From assembly GCA_012845835.1 (NCBI GenBank), contig JABAKD010000021.1, positions 4,118,206 to 4,182,205 on the forward strand: a DNA stretch of 64,000 nt, in the 5' to 3' direction. Of this stretch, positions 27,481 through 39,289 are shown piece by piece (within the stretch, counting starts at the first letter, position 1; each line of letters opens with the position of its first letter). This DNA comes from Undaria pinnatifida (lineage: Eukaryota; Sar; Phaeophyceae; Laminariales; Alariaceae). The notes beneath the pieces are model-generated. The model had not been told where the DNA came from. It searched no databases and saw only the letters and a program-made list of their open reading frames with translations. A program made the translations under genes and the position numbers.

Positions 27481-28394
27481 AATGTATTGCAGCATCCATG
27501 CCGGCCAAAGCACAGCATCCACGCCGCCGATTCAACCAAGAGCGCTCACAAGCCAAAGCTCTAAAAAGGCGTCAAAACAGCCTCCAGCGCGATATCATAC
27601 TATGGAGTAAAAGTGCTTCTGTCGGAGGTATAATACCATGCTTCGAAGTATGACACCGAATGAGAAGGAACCGTCTTCAGGAAACACCGAACGCATGACG
27701 TACCGATATAAAACGAACAGAATGGTTGCGGTATCTCAAGGGACGAACCAGCCGCCGAGAAATTTGGAAAAACACCGATTTCGTTCTCCAAAAAGAGAAA
27801 AAAATGCCGTGCTTTGCACTTACATATTATACACCTGGTGTACACATGATGCAAATTACTCGATGCACCACAGGTATCGCAATATACATTCCGTAAAAGA
27901 CAGAATATCGCGAAGCATAAAAGACGACCGCACAGGTAAAATACACCGGTGACAGAACGCTACATAACAGAGCTGTGCCACACATGATATCGAAGCATTA
28001 AAACACCGCGAATTCATGTGTGCGTACCAATTACAAAGCCACGGGCGACGAGCAGCTCCAAGGAACCGAAAAACAAAACAACACGTACATGGCACACCAG
28101 ATACATCCGATTCATGAGGAATCTCTATCACAACAGGTTCCGACTTTTCTTGCGGCTTATCAAAGTCCCCAAGCGTTTTCCATCAGACCGGAACACACAA
28201 CAGCTGCTGTACGGTGATTCATACTGAAGGCTCAAACGCACTCGAGGAACTATAACGGACCCGCCACCGAGAAAATTACCGAGAAAAAAATCGCCACCAT
28301 GAGGGCAAGAGAAACCGCGCGGGAAAGCTCTCGCGGGAAAATCTCCGGCACGATGAGGGCCACAACAAATAACAACCGCGTGGGAGAGCTCTAG
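27481..28394. other. Unrecognised, largely unique
   Basis: Frames start and stop often, and a plus-strand ORF (27638-27952) is the longest. I see no domain, splice structure or repeat family. One palindromic ACACCTGGTGT at 27830. Confidence 0.35.
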
Positions 28395-28550
28395 AACGCT
28401 TCGAGCATTATGGTGGCCAGATGCAATTACGCGCGTATGCATCTTTGCAAGCTGCGTGAAACTCCGGTCGTGCGTTTTCACTCCTTTACAGATATGAAAA
28501 TCCCCTGGACTTGGCTAAAGGGCGATTTCGGTGCATAGTCATTTTGCGCA

Positions 28551-28880
28551 CTTTATGGTCGTAGTGTGTTTTGTCTCCACATTGAAACCGTTTTTTCCAC
28601 CGAACGCCACCAATACACCCAGTGTTCGCGGTGATTCTTCATCCTAGAGATGAAACTTCTGTGGTCAGAGAATTGTGTGAGACAGAGTAAGCAAAAGAGT
28701 AGTCGGAATTCATCAAGATAAAGCAAGTGAAATGCTACTTGTATCGTACCGGGTGTGTGTGTGTGTTCTTCACATTAAACCGTTCTTCTACTCGTCGACA
28801 TCCAGCACACCCAGTGTCCGTACTGATTCTTCACCCTAGAAAGATCAGCTAAGTGGTCACAAGCTACGACACAGAGATTG
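28551..28880 (+). repeat. CACATTAAACCGTT repeat, two head-to-tail copies
   Basis: Copies at about 28551-28750 and 28751-28880 share CCACATT-AAACCG, ACACCCAGTGT, TGATTCTTCA-CCTAGA and GTGGTCA. A third copy is at 43090-43290. The first and third end at TACCGGGTG/TACCGGGTA. A GCAAGC fragment lies just left (28395-28480). Confidence 0.7.
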
Positions 28881-28945
28881 GGTACGAGAACAAAACAAAA
28901 CAAGCCAGACCATACAAAGAAGGGGAAAAAAGGACTGATACATTT

Positions 28946-29264
28946 TCTCTTCTTTTTTTTTTCACACTTCTACTTTCCAGCTTCTGGACAAGCCGTGGTC
29001 ATATGGTGTCGTCCCTTCTCCCCCCCGGTTCTTGCCTTCAATTTTTATCGCGCACAGGGTTCAGCAATCCCACTGCTCGTCGATTTTTAATCGAGTGTTG
29101 CTAACCCACGCTTTCGCGCATTCCGCAAGTCAATTTGTGCACAAGAAAAAGTCCCCACGTACACACGAATTTATACGAGTATGCACTCTGGGGGACTCGA
29201 ACTCACCAAACTGAACTATACCAGGCTCAAAAGGACAACCCGACACGCCATCCGGGCGACCGGT
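28946..29264 (-). mobile_element. SINE-1, near full length, minus
   Basis: Complement of the tail (T-run 28953-28962), body and head down to CATCCGGGCGACCGGT. The head has several changes (CAAAAGGACAACCCGACACG), so its promoter is probably dead. Confidence 0.85.
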
Positions 29265-29396
29265 GGTGATCCTATTAATATTAATATTTGACTCGTCCGG
29301 AGAGGTGCACAAATTGAAACCAAAAGTTTTAGATACCTGGGCCACAGGTTCGGTGACCGGGATGCGCTTTTCAGTTTACTCAAAACAAATTTTTGT

Positions 29397-30120
29397 GGTG
29401 AGGTACATAAGATCTTCAGGTCAATGTTTATGGTGCCCCGATCCAGGTCACAGATGCTCCTGACATTCGTTTCGCCGGCTAAAGATCAGCATGCCGACGT
29501 AAGATTTCCAAACAGTGTGTGAGATACATAGATCTTCAGGTCAATGTTTATGGTGCCCCGATCCAGGTCACAGATGCTCCTGACATTCGTTTCGCCGGCT
29601 AAAGACCAGCATGCCGACGTAAGATTTCCAAAGAGTGTGTGAGGGACATAGATCTTCAGGTCAATGTTTATGGTGCCCCGATCCAGGTCACAAATGATCC
29701 TGACATTCGTTTCGCCGGCTAAAGATCAGCATGCCGACGTAAGATTTCCAGACAGTGTGTGAGGTACATAGATCTTCAGGTCAATGTTTATGGTGCCCCG
29801 ATCCAGGTCACAGATGCTCCTGACATTCGTTTCGCCGGCTAAACATCAGCATGCCGACGTAAGATTTCCAAAGAGTGTGTGAGGTACATAGATCTTCAGG
29901 TCAATGTTTATGGTGCCCCGATCCAGGTCACAGATGCTCCTGACATTCGTTTCGCCGGCTGAAGACCAGCATGCCGACGTAAGATTTCCAAACAGTGTGT
30001 GAGGGACATAGATCTTCAGGTCAATGTTTATGGTGCCCCGATCCAGGTCACAGATGCTCCTGACATTCGTTTCGCCGGCTAAAGATCAGCATGCCGACGT
30101 AAGATTTCCAAACAGTGTGT
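29397..30120 (+). repeat. Six-copy 120-bp tandem array
   Basis: Unit GATCTTCAGGTCAATGTTTA, TGGTGCCCCGATCCAGGTCA, then CATTCGTTTCGCCGGCTAAA and GCCGACGTAAGATTTCC. Unit starts at about 29401, 29521, 29641, 29761, 29881 and 30001, spacing exactly 120. Units differ by only a few bases, so the array is young. Confidence 0.96.
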
Positions 30121-30607
30121 CTATGTAAAAACAGTCTAGATGCAGAAGCTAACAATGAACATATGATAAAGCAGTATAGTGGAAACTACAGTAATAAATT
30201 TATAAAATAGATGTGATGTTTTACCTAGCTCAAAATTCCCCACCTGAAGTATAAATACCAATACTTACCATTATAGTGGACAAAAAATAAGACACCTCCC
30301 AATAAAAACTCACTCATATAGTATATTACGAGTACCAACAACGCAGCTTGCAAAGATGAGTATTGACCTGAGATTCGTCAACCTCACGGCTGACGTCCTT
30401 GAAAATTAGTTATAAAATAACAGTTCAATATATTCGTTGGCAATTTTGGTGGGATGGTTGTGCGGTTTTGAAAACCCGAAACGCACATACGCACCGCAGC
30501 GCCACAACACGCTACAGACCGGCAAATGGTCCAAGGGGCTGCCACATCTTGGCGAATTACTGCTGTTTTGTGCGTGTGTGCGCGCGCGCGGGGGCAATTT
30601 TGCGGCC
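30121..30607. other. AT-rich and unrecognised
   Basis: 30121-30340 is AT-rich with no feature seen. 30340-30415 is a GCAAGC fragment (GCAGCTTGCAAAGATGAGTA). (GC)n near 30580. Confidence 0.45.
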
Positions 30608-30696
30608 TAACCCCTTTAGAGCCCCCAAACCCCTCCCTATACTAAATCCAAGTGATTTTGTCCCCAAAAACGGGTTTCCAGTTGTAAAGGGGTTAA
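30608..30696 (-). mobile_element. TTAA-MITE, complete
   Basis: TAACCCCTTTAGAGCCCCC to GTTGTAAAGGGGTTAA. Both ends and the central CCTATACTAAATCCAAGTG block are preserved. Confidence 0.85.
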
Positions 30697-30830
30697 CCTC
30701 GAGACAACACCTGGAGAAGAAATACCTTGTCCCGATCTCAGCCCGAGATTGGGACGAAACACCCCTTCTCTTTGAAGTTTCCAGTCTCGGAAATTGTCAG
30801 AGCCAACATTCGTCTCCATATGCAGTGTAC

Positions 30831-31046
30831 GCACAGATCTTACGTTAGGCGAATCTTGTATATATCAATATCTATCGCCTACATCGGGGTACCATAAGCA
30901 GTGGCCTCAAGTGAGGCGCCTCAGAAAACAATGCAATTGCGCACAGATCTTACGTTAGGCGAATCTTGTAGATATCAAGATCTATGAGCTACATCCGGGT
31001 ACCAAAAGCAGAGTGAGGCGCCACAGAAAACATAACAATTGCGCAC
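30831..31046 (+). repeat. 110-bp tandem duplication
   Basis: GCACAGATCTTACGTTAGGC through CAATTGC occurs at 30831 and 30941, with about 15 differences and a 4-bp gap. Confidence 0.85.
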
Positions 31047-31059
31047 CTCTTCTCTACCG

Positions 31060-32100
31060 TACATACGATGCGTCTACCTATCATCAAAGACGTCAGGAGA
31101 CAGCACCATGATTGCCAAGACATCGACGACTTATTCGCCGAGGTGTTTCCCAAAGCCTATGGAAAATATCTCGACGAGGGGATCTTGCCAAAGTCACCAC
31201 TTCCCGAGGTTTGCGTGCAACACACAAAAACTCGGACGGATTTTCAGGCCGCTTTTACCTACAACGCGAAAATTGCAGGCGCCGAGCGATGCACCTATGG
31301 AAACATATCGACGAAAGATCCTTCCAAAAGCAACATGAACGAGATCTTTCTAATAGGCATGGCCGAGACTTCCACAAAATAACGCACGAGATCTTTCCAC
31401 AATTACATGAACGAGTTATTTCCAGAGGACATGAACGAGATATTTCCAAACGACATGAACGAGATGTTTCCACAAAGGCACTACGTATTGTGATATTGCG
31501 ACAAAAACATGAACGATGTCTTTCCAAAAGACATGAACGAGATATTTCCACAGACATGAACGAAATCTTTCTAAGCGACATGAAAGAGATCTTTCTAAGC
31601 GACATGAAAGAAATCTCTCCAAAAGACATCGGCGAGCCTAAGGAGTTCGACGAGGTCATTCCAAAAACCCTACGGACATATGTCTAAAAAAAAAGAGGAT
31701 CTTTCCAAGTCACCATTTATGGTTTGTGCGACACACGAAGTAATTTGTGTGACACACAAACTCGGACGAATTTCCAAGCTGCTTTTATCGACAACGGGGA
31801 GTTTGCAAGCGCCGAGAGATGCATCTATGGAAAGACAAAGACGAGAAATATTTCCAAAAGACATGAACGAGCTTTTTCCGGAAGATGTGAACGAGATCTT
31901 TCCGGAAGATATGAACCAGATACTTCCAAAAAACACAAGCAAAGCCCTCCAAAAGACATGGACGAGATCTTTCCAAAAGCCTATGGAAACATGATCTTCC
32001 CAAAAGATATTAAGGAGTTATTTCCTAAAGCGTATGGAAATATCTCGAAAAGAAAACATCTCAGCAAAGCCACTATTTTCGTTCCTGGTATGTTGTTTTC
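31060..32100 (+). pseudogene. Decayed coding-like region with a 21-bp (7-residue) repeat
   Basis: Two related halves. Each has a non-repeat block (TRTDFQAAFTYNAKIAGAER and TRTNFQAAFIDNGEFASAER at about 31225 and 31760), followed by 21-bp units that translate as DMNEIFP, DMNELFP, DVNEIFP and so on. FPKAYGK/FPKAYGN recurs near both ends. Frames shift between blocks, so it is not an intact gene now. No known family recognised; it may be a relic repetitive protein or a minisatellite that happens to be in frame. Confidence 0.55.
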
Positions 32101-32990
32101 ATAGGGATGAAAACGAACCAAATAGCAAATAAAAACGACATTCCAGCGACCTTGAACGAAGGAATCCCGAAATTCAGAAACTATGATCGCCATACAAGAG
32201 CTGCCCTTAGCGCATCACAGATTATCTACTCGCAGATCCATCTAAATGATCTAGGTTGATCTAGATTGATCTAGGCGAGATCTAGAGCACGATCTGTCCA
32301 GTGTGTGCACTAATATACGGTACTGTCATCAACTTTTTCCGGGTGCGGCGGTACTCAGCACTTGTCACTATTAATAATCAAACTTTACGTCAACATCAAC
32401 ATCAACATCAACATCAACATCAACATCAACATCCCATCATTTTATTGGCCCACTCTCGTGTAAACTGATCGAGATGATCCTTCCGATCTAGAGTAACCTA
32501 GACAGCGATTTGTCCGATCTGTGCAATTCTACCCTGAACTGACTTTCACCTGGCATATTTTAGGATGCGGCGTAACCAGGCACTTCTCAATAGTTACCAA
32601 TCGCACTTCCCACCAACATGAGCATCAACACCAACAAACCTCCCGCACCTACTTGGCCAGTCCTCCTGTATGTACGCGCAAACAAGCCCAGATTTCCCCG
32701 CTATGGCCGGGAGGATCGCCACCAAGCACCACACCAATCCTTACACAAATACTTGCATACAATACTGCTGAAAATTGCGAATATTACGCCATCAAAACAC
32801 AAAAATCAGTATCCTTGTGTACGGCAAATACTGTGTGCACAGTTACTCTTAAGCCATCAAAACATTATGTTCATCCTTGCATACATAACGGCTGTTACTT
32901 TCCCGCCATCAAAAACATGAACAAATAGTCGCTGTATGCCAGGTACAACACTGCTGCAGCTTTTGGGGCAAGGACTACCGCCATACCCTG
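32101..32990. other. Degenerate duplications and (CATCAA)n
   Basis: (CATCAA)n at 32388-32431. Two diverged copies of a GATCTGTCC...GTGCGGCG...CAGGCACTTCTC-type block near 32290-32380 and 32505-32600. Otherwise nothing recognised. Confidence 0.45.
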
Positions 32991-33002
32991 GTACAGTAGT
33001 AG

Positions 33003-33289
33003 TGGTCCCTCTATAGTGCCGGTTGCCCGTCGTAGCGCCTGCGGAAAATGCCTGGTACACAATGCGAAAACCCAGTGTGGGCAGGATGCGGAGTAGTGCC
33101 GGTTGCCCGTCGTAGCGCCTGTGGAAATGCCTGGTACACGATGGTAAAACCCGGTGTGGGCAGGATGCGGAGTAGTGCCGGTTGCCGTTACAGTGCCGAT
33201 ACTTCCGGCCGGCACATATCGGCACAATAGAAGGACCGCTCTCCTGTACCCGTATTCTCGGCAGGCACATATCAGCACTATAGAGGGAC
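33003..33289. mobile_element. GTCCCTC element with internal triplication
   Basis: Ends GGTCCCTCTATAGTGCC (33004-33020) and GCACTATAGAGGGAC (33275-33289) are inverted copies, and the symmetry continues outward through CAGTAGTAG / CTACTACTG into CCTGGTA / ACCAGG. Inside, an 80-bp unit with GTGCCGGTTGCCCG occurs nearly three times (33015, 33095, 33174). Non-coding. Confidence 0.8.
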
Positions 33290-33404
33290 TACTACTGCTG
33301 AACCAGGTACACCCTATTATACTCACATGATACGAAGTATCGGAATATCAACACCTGAAGGTTTTTCAGCCGATCGCGCCCGCGATAAAAACGCCGCCAC
33401 ATAC

Positions 33405-33476
33405 CTTTTCGGCAGGGCACATAGCTTTCGCAAATAACTCGCGCTGCTCGACACTCGCAACCGCTGTCATCATCAT
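33405..33476 (-). CDS. Candidate coding exon, ATG-rich start
   Basis: 24 whole codons, MMMTAVASVEQRELFAKAMC then PAEK, between ACATCAAG and a good donor AAAAG|GTATGTGG; a CTAAC branch-point-like word lies about 15 nt upstream. It has amphipathic, protein-like composition and an in-frame stop just upstream, so it could be a first coding exon, or an internal phase 0/0 exon of a long minus-strand gene (possibly the myosin). Other frames across the same DNA are partly open. No family recognised. Confidence 0.3.
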
Positions 33477-33761
33477 CTTGATGTACGCCGGTTAGGGGCA
33501 TATGAAGGCATATCTCAAAACGGGCCCGCACATGTTGGACAACCGAGTTAATCCGTACCTGGTGATATGACAAGCTCGAAACAAACCACTCAGGGGATTC
33601 CAATCGATCGCCGGCAAATAAAAACCCCACCAGACCCCGATACAGCGAGCATGCCCGAACCCCTACTTGTATTTACCGAAGCCACACAAAGGCAGTAGAG
33701 GTATCCCAGAAAGGCGATGATGTGTGCCAGACAAGAGACAAGAGAGTATTTGGAAAAATGA

Positions 33762-33915
33762 AAAATGCACTTCAGCTGTGAGATCGACCAAAAACGAATT
33801 TCTGATCAAATTCAGCTTTGCAAGCTGCGTGTGATACTTCGATCGCGCGTGTTACGGAGTGTGTATAAGTGTATACCCACCCTCGTGAAGGATACAGGTC
33901 GGTGACTCCCCTGCC
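33762..33915 (-). repeat. GCAAGC element copy
   Basis: TCAGCTGTGAGATCGA, CTTTGCAAGCTGCGTGTGAT, ATCGCGCGTGTTACGG and the CCTCGTGAAGGATACAGGTC end. Minus orientation relative to 483-665. Confidence 0.75.
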
Positions 33916-34024
33916 AATGCCAAGGTCAACAGGACTAAGACGCTCCGCCTTGTTCTGCGCACGGAAACTGTGTAACCCGCATCAAGAGGGACAAAACCAG
34001 ACATGCGTGGAATTCAGTAGGCAT

Positions 34025-34265
34025 TGAACTGACCGCCTTACTGGGTCAAGCCGCCTTCTTCATTCCAGCTTATGAGTGCGATTCCTCTCTCTCGCGCCAA
34101 GCGATTTTCACCGTCTTTTTCAGGGACCGCTACTGCAGTACATATATACTCGGTATGGTACAACAGCGATCGAAGTATCACAAGCAGCTTGCAAAGCTTG
34201 GCTTTCATCAAAATCCGTTCAGGTCGATCTCAAAGCAGCTGCGAGTGTATTTTTTCAATTTTTAC
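34025..34265. repeat. GCGG element (minus) and GCAAGC fragment
   Basis: 34030-34130: ACCGCCTTACTGGGTCAAGC, TCGCGCCAAGCGATTTTCAC. 34150-34260: AAGCAGCTTGCAAAGCTTGG with CAGCTGCGAGTGTATTTT. Confidence 0.6.
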
Positions 34266-34749
34266 ACAGCAGCAGTAGTGTATCCGACACGTGTACCACA
34301 CATAACCAGTACAGGTCGGCCCTGCCGGATAAACAACTGCCGTCGATCCTACTTCAGCGGAATGTCGGGGGTTCCGTTTCTAGCGCATGCTACGGTGGGC
34401 GGTAATATACATCTAAGCGTTCCTTACATACTACGGAGATCCACTGGCAACAGGATGAAACTACACACAAAAAACGAAAGCATTGCCACCTTTGAGGCGA
34501 GCTCTCCTGCGCTACGAGTGTGTTCGATTGAGGCTCTGCACAACTGGTCAGGCCCGACAACAACAAAAAACTCGAGTCAAATCCTAATAAACAGGTAGGT
34601 GGGTGCTTTTTCGCCCCCTTTTTTGGTTTATAATCGTGAGATGACACACCTCAGCTTTACGTGACACCAAAACTCATGTTGGTAACCTGCGTATGGTATT
34701 TCGATCTGCGTGCTACGGCGTGAGTTATGTCCCCAGAAAAGACAGTAGG

Positions 34750-34885
34750 CCATTACAACGGTAGTGGGACCTCTTTCCATCCCATTCATTGTCCTCGCAC
34801 TACGTACACTTCTCGCGCTCCCTCCCAGTCCGACATAGTAACTCAGATCCGGGTCACATAGCGGGCCCTCCTCCCCCCTCCCCAC
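34750..34885 (-). mobile_element. SINE-2, 3' part
   Basis: The reverse complement reads GTGACCCGGATCTGAGTTAC, then GGGAGGGAGCGCGAG and AATGAATGGGATGGAAAGAG, matching 51760-51840. The tRNA head is missing. Confidence 0.7.
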
Positions 34886-34892
34886 TACGGTC

Positions 34893-35045
34893 TCTATATA
34901 TAGTGCCGGCTGAGTAGTGCCGGTTTCCCGCTATAGTGCCCGTCAAATCGCATACAGATAGAAACAGTACGTAGTGGCAGTGTGCGGAGCAGTGCCGGCT
35001 GCCGTTATAGTGCCGGAATATCAAGCTGGCACATACCGGCACTAA
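34893..35045. mobile_element. GTCCCTC-type element, degraded
   Basis: TATATAGTGCCGGCTGAGTA, GTGCCGGTTTCCCGCTATAG and the closing ACATACCGGCACTAAAGAG mirror 33003-33289 with a different middle. Confidence 0.6.
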
Positions 35046-35299
35046 AGAGATAGTCAACACCACCGCATGTCGGTGAAACTTGTTCAATGAGTTGTAAGTC
35101 GAAACGTAAAAGCGGAGACCACAGCAGCAGAAGGCCGGCGTACGATAGGATACACGCCTCAGCTTTGCGTTATACTCTTACGCTCCTACAACTCAGCCCC
35201 GTACGGTAATCTCCGGTCAACCTTGGCGCAACACAGTACCGAAAGTTTCAACACCGCCGGGGTCTCTTATGTAGTCTGCTGCTGTATTAAAATAAAACA

Positions 35300-35530
35300 A
35301 TGAACACTTTCTCTGGGAGATCAAAGCTTTCTACGGTACAAAACTGATATTTAGCAAGCTGTGTGAGATGCTTCGATCGCGCGGGTTACGGCGAGGGGTG
35401 TACCTTGTCCTCATGAAGAACATATCAGAAAGAATGAAAAAGACACTTCAGCTGTGAGATCGAAATTATTGTCAAACCTCATCTTGGCGTGCTGCGTGTG
35501 ATGCTTCGATCGCGAAAGACTGCAAATAAA
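35300..35530 (-). repeat. Two GCAAGC element copies in tandem
   Basis: Both carry a GCTGTGTGAGATGCTTCGATCGCG-like block (about 35360 and 35485), with GCTGTGAGATCGA between. 34886-35300 otherwise shows nothing recognised; 35531-35794 likewise. Confidence 0.6.
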
Positions 35531-35794
35531 AAAGGTCGGTGGCTCTCCTTAGTGCGTATTTATACGACATGATATGATACATCAGCAGTCATACACGCGG
35601 TAGACAAATCTGAGTACTAACTGTACCCATACCACAAAACATCAACACGTCGTATTAGATTCTACCGCGTATCAACACGCACATCCCACCCTTTTCGGAA
35701 GTTCAACGTGCGACAATGTTCAACAAAGTGACGATTCCAGAATAGTGGGTGTAGTCTACATGAAGCAGCTCGGGCTGCTGGGTACAAGGTTTGG

Positions 35795-35846
35795 CCGAAC
35801 CCCGTTAGAGCCCCAAAAACGGGGTTTCAGTTGTAGAGGGGCGTTG
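35795..35846 (-). mobile_element. TTAA-MITE, internal deletion
   Basis: AACCCCGTTAGAGCCCC is joined to ACGGGGTTTCAGTTGTAGAG, so the middle third is gone. Confidence 0.6.
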
Positions 35847-36059
35847 CGTACGACACGCGCGGGTAGCATCGTGACACCCGATGTCGGCGAGGGATTGAGG
35901 TGCCAAGTGAAGAGCAGGGGTATGAAAAATGGTCGCTCCTACAGAAGTAATCCCAGCGTACAACAGTACAACACGACTTCGTAGCAAATATTGGCCATTC
36001 ATGATGGGTAGTGCAAAACAATCCCATCTTAATCCCATCTTACACTACGTTCTGACTCA

Positions 36060-36600
36060 TGAAACTTACAAAAAGAGGGCGATCGATGTAGTACGCAGCT
36101 TGCAAAGATGAGTATCGACCCTAAATTCGCCGAACTCACAACTGACGATGTTAGAATAAGTTGACAAAACATGTCACGAGACGGACGGTCGGTCAATGGT
36201 GAAAAACCACGCGATCCACACTGAACCCCAGTGATTTGGCGTCAGTCGAGGTAAATTATTGGAAATTGCCGCCGGTAAAGAGCTGAAAGTGCCCTGTCGC
36301 CTGACATCTGTCATGTCAGGAGACGAGTCAGTCAAGGGAAATCGGCCCGCGGTCAAAGGTGTCAAACCGATCGTTCCTCACTAAAACCTAGTAGTTTGCC
36401 GTCAGTCAAGGGAATTTATTGGAAAATTGCCGTCGGCAAAGAGCTGAAAGTGCCCTGTCGCCTGACATCTATCATGTCACGAGACGGGTCAGTCGAGGGA
36501 AACCGGCCAGCGGTCAAAGGTGTCAAACCGATCGTTCCACACTAAAAACCAGTAACTTGCCGTCAGTCAAGGTAAAACATTGAAAAAATATGCCCGTCTA
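36060..36600. repeat. GCAAGC fragment, then CGTCAAGG array
   Basis: 36080-36160: ACGCAGCTTGCAAAGATGAG. 36170-36600: about 2.5 units with AGTTTGCCGTCAGTCAAGG, TGCCCTGTCGCCTGACATCT, ATGTCAGGAGACG and AACCGATCGTTCC; unit spacing about 185 bp, minus orientation relative to 6040-6570. Confidence 0.75.
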
Positions 36601-36744
36601 TCAAGGGCGAAAGCGCCGTCCCCTGACACATTTATACTTGCTACGTATCGTAGCCTGAGTCGCGCGATTTAGTACTCTACCCCAAAGAACATCCCACTCT
36701 ATTTCCATTCCACGTCTTTTGAGTCTCCGAAAACGAGGTCGGAG

Positions 36745-36930
36745 TTTTCAACCCCTTTAGAGCCCTTAAACCCTTCCCTAACCTTAACCCTAACATCTAC
36801 TTTTTAGCTCTAGTGAAGCCAAAACGCGTCAAAACGTGCCTACGGGAGGGCGCCTCCAGCGGAGCCCTCCGGGGGGGTCTCTGGCGGGGGGCCCTCACCA
36901 ACCGGGGGGGGGGGCACAGGTCGCCGCGAC
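36745..36930. other. Partial TTAA-MITE, CCCTAA words and a GC-rich patch
   Basis: ACCCCTTTAGAGCCC is followed by CTAACCTTAACCCTAACA (36779-36796), then a G/C-rich block at 36840-36925 with no recognised gene. Confidence 0.45.
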
Positions 36931-37211
36931 TACCAGTGCACTGATCAGGATCAGTGTACTGGCATATAACGCAACCAGTAGATACTGCATTGGCTACAGC
37001 TACCAGGGCCCAGCCTTATGCATTGGAGTTTGTGGTCGTCAGGGTACATCCGGGATGCACCCCCGGGGTTTCCATTATTTGCAAATGTGGCTGGACAAAC
37101 TTCCTCACTATATCTAGTAGCCCGGGTTGTTTCGTATGAAGAATGCTGCTGCCTGCGATCGTCCGTATTTATTCGTGATTTTTTACCCTCTGAAGCCCAA
37201 AAATTAGGGTA

Positions 37212-38400
37212 GGGTTAGCCCATTTCCAACTCCTACAATAACACTAGTCTAATTCCAAGTATTTTGTCCCCATGTCGGAACTGCAGTGCTAAAAGGGTTA
37301 AGGTAAAATACAACGTCGCCAAAACAGTAGTGCTGCTGATTTCTACCCCCGTGTGCCCGAATCTCCATGCCCCCGTCATTCGACGAACAGAATCTCACAA
37401 AAAGAACAATCCGAATACCGGTGGACCTCTTTCCTCATAAAGAACAAAACCGATCGAGTCGAGTACTCGTACGAGTTCGTTCTTCTTCGGCTTTCCACCA
37501 ACCCACACAGTTAACGATACAGCAGTAGGTACAAATATCCACCGGCGCGAGATCCGATTAATAGCAAGAGCTTTTTCATATACACAAGTAGAATCTTTTG
37601 GCAGCATAGTGTTGAAAAAAATTATAACTAGGCGAAACTATTTCTAGACACGAACGTGCCACGCACGGGGCAGACACTAACATACCAATTTTAGAGTTGT
37701 TCTCGCTTTGATGCAGCCAGCCAATCTGGTGGAAAACTCAATCTCGGCGGGAAAAGCTGAGCGGGATCAGGGTCCTTGGCGGGCCCTGGTCGGCTGCAAA
37801 TGATAACATATACACGGTTAAATTTACAGGCCTCTCAGGTTCCAAAAAAGTATACATGCACCCCTAGGCGTGTACATAAGCCATGCTATAAGCCATGCAC
37901 CCCTCCTTAATATACTACCCGGTACTGTAGTAGTATACCGATATATTTAGTACCGCGTCGCAATCCGACCACAAGTCTAAGCCCTAACCTAGCCCGAAAA
38001 CCATAGGGGGGGCTGGGATCAGGGTGCGTACATTAAACACAATACTTCGGGCGGGCGGGCATGGTTTATATACACGAGTGTGTATAAACTTTTCACCCAG
38101 ATGCGGGCGGGATAACGTCGGCGTGAGATAAGGAGCGCCAAAGTGATAAGAGCAGCAGGGGTCTGTCTAAAATCGTGTCGACCTCTACAGATTCTCCGAC
38201 ATGCTCTTGCGTGTCTACAAAAGAAGTTCCTGTCCTGGATACTGGTGCACATGCAGTGGGATACTCTGTTTAAGAGCGTCCTCATATAAGAGAACACCAT
38301 TTCATCCTTCAACCCATGTCCACCTACTTGAACGATCCTATTCTAACTCCAAGTGCCTTTCCCCATATCGGGAGAGCGGTGCCAAAAAAAAGGGACAACA
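37212..38400. other. Two TTAA-MITE-b copies around unrecognised sequence
   Basis: Copies, both minus, at 37212-37302 (CTAATTCCAAGTATTTTGTC) and 38336-38395 (AACTCCAAGTGCCTTTCCCC). 37310-38330 holds no feature I can name apart from GTACCCGGTACTG-type words near 37915. Confidence 0.5.
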
Positions 38401-38849
38401 ACTGTTGTGTCCACTTTTTGCGAAGAAAACTAATTGCAAATAGTAATAGAGCACTTCTGTAGCAGTACATGGGTAAAGAGCGGTCAAATCGGCCATTATG
38501 GGCATACTTTGTGACACGTACGACGGGGTAACGGAAACATAGCAATCAAGACCAAATATTGCCAGAAAAAACAGGGCAATATATAGGTTTTGTCTAAATC
38601 GCAGGTCCTCATGACCATGGTTCTTGGTAATACACGAAAATACTGTGACAACGATACCCAATCTCATAAAGGAACGGCACGGAGCTACTGCAACACCACC
38701 GCTTGAATTTTCATATTGGACTGTCAGAATTCCAGGCCAACTACACCTATTTTACTCGGCTGAACCGTCGAAAACGCCAATGTACTCAAAACGAACGCCG
38801 TAGTTTTCGGGTACACGGCCAAGAGCGGTACGCCGTAGGTACAGTATTA

Positions 38850-39245
38850 GTATGGGTCCCCCAATAGTACGGTATCCCGATATGAGGCGGTCACAATCGC
38901 TTGGCGCGACCGGGGAATTGCACTCACAACGTGGAATGAATAAGGCGGCAAGGCGGTATCCCGATATAAGGCGGTATCCCGATTAAAGGCGGTGTCCCGA
39001 CATAAGGCGCTACCCCAATAAAAGGCGGTCGAAATCGCTTGGCGCGGCCGGGGAATTGCACTCTCAACGTGGAATGAATAAGGCGGCTTCTCCATATGAG
39101 GCGGTCATCCAATAAGGCGGTATTCCGGTATAAGGCGGTCAAAATCGCTTGGCACGACCGGGAAATTGCACTCACAAGGTGGAACGAATAAGGCGGCTTC
39201 CCCCCATAAGGCGGTCATATTGCTCTCGCACACCACCGCCTTGGT
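38850..39245. repeat. GCGG elements, three in tandem
   Basis: GGCGGTCACAATCGCTTGGC-type blocks recur at about 38886, 39026 and 39137, each followed by GGGGAATTGCACTC and GTGGAATGAATAAGGCGGC. The left edge is GGGTCCCCCAATAGTACGG, the GTCCCTC-family outer word. The right edge is CACACCACCGCCTTGG. Confidence 0.8.
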
Positions 39246-39289
39246 GTCAGACTCTACTGTGTGAAATTAAATAGGAGCGGGTGCGGAGA

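Noticed and set aside
29397-30120. 120-bp array as a spacer/repeat immune array
   Set aside because: Whole 120-bp units repeat, including what would be the spacers.
31724-32104. Intact 126-residue gene in the heptad-repeat region
   Set aside because: The repeat peptide switches between frames within the block, so the single ORF does not cover the conserved peptide.
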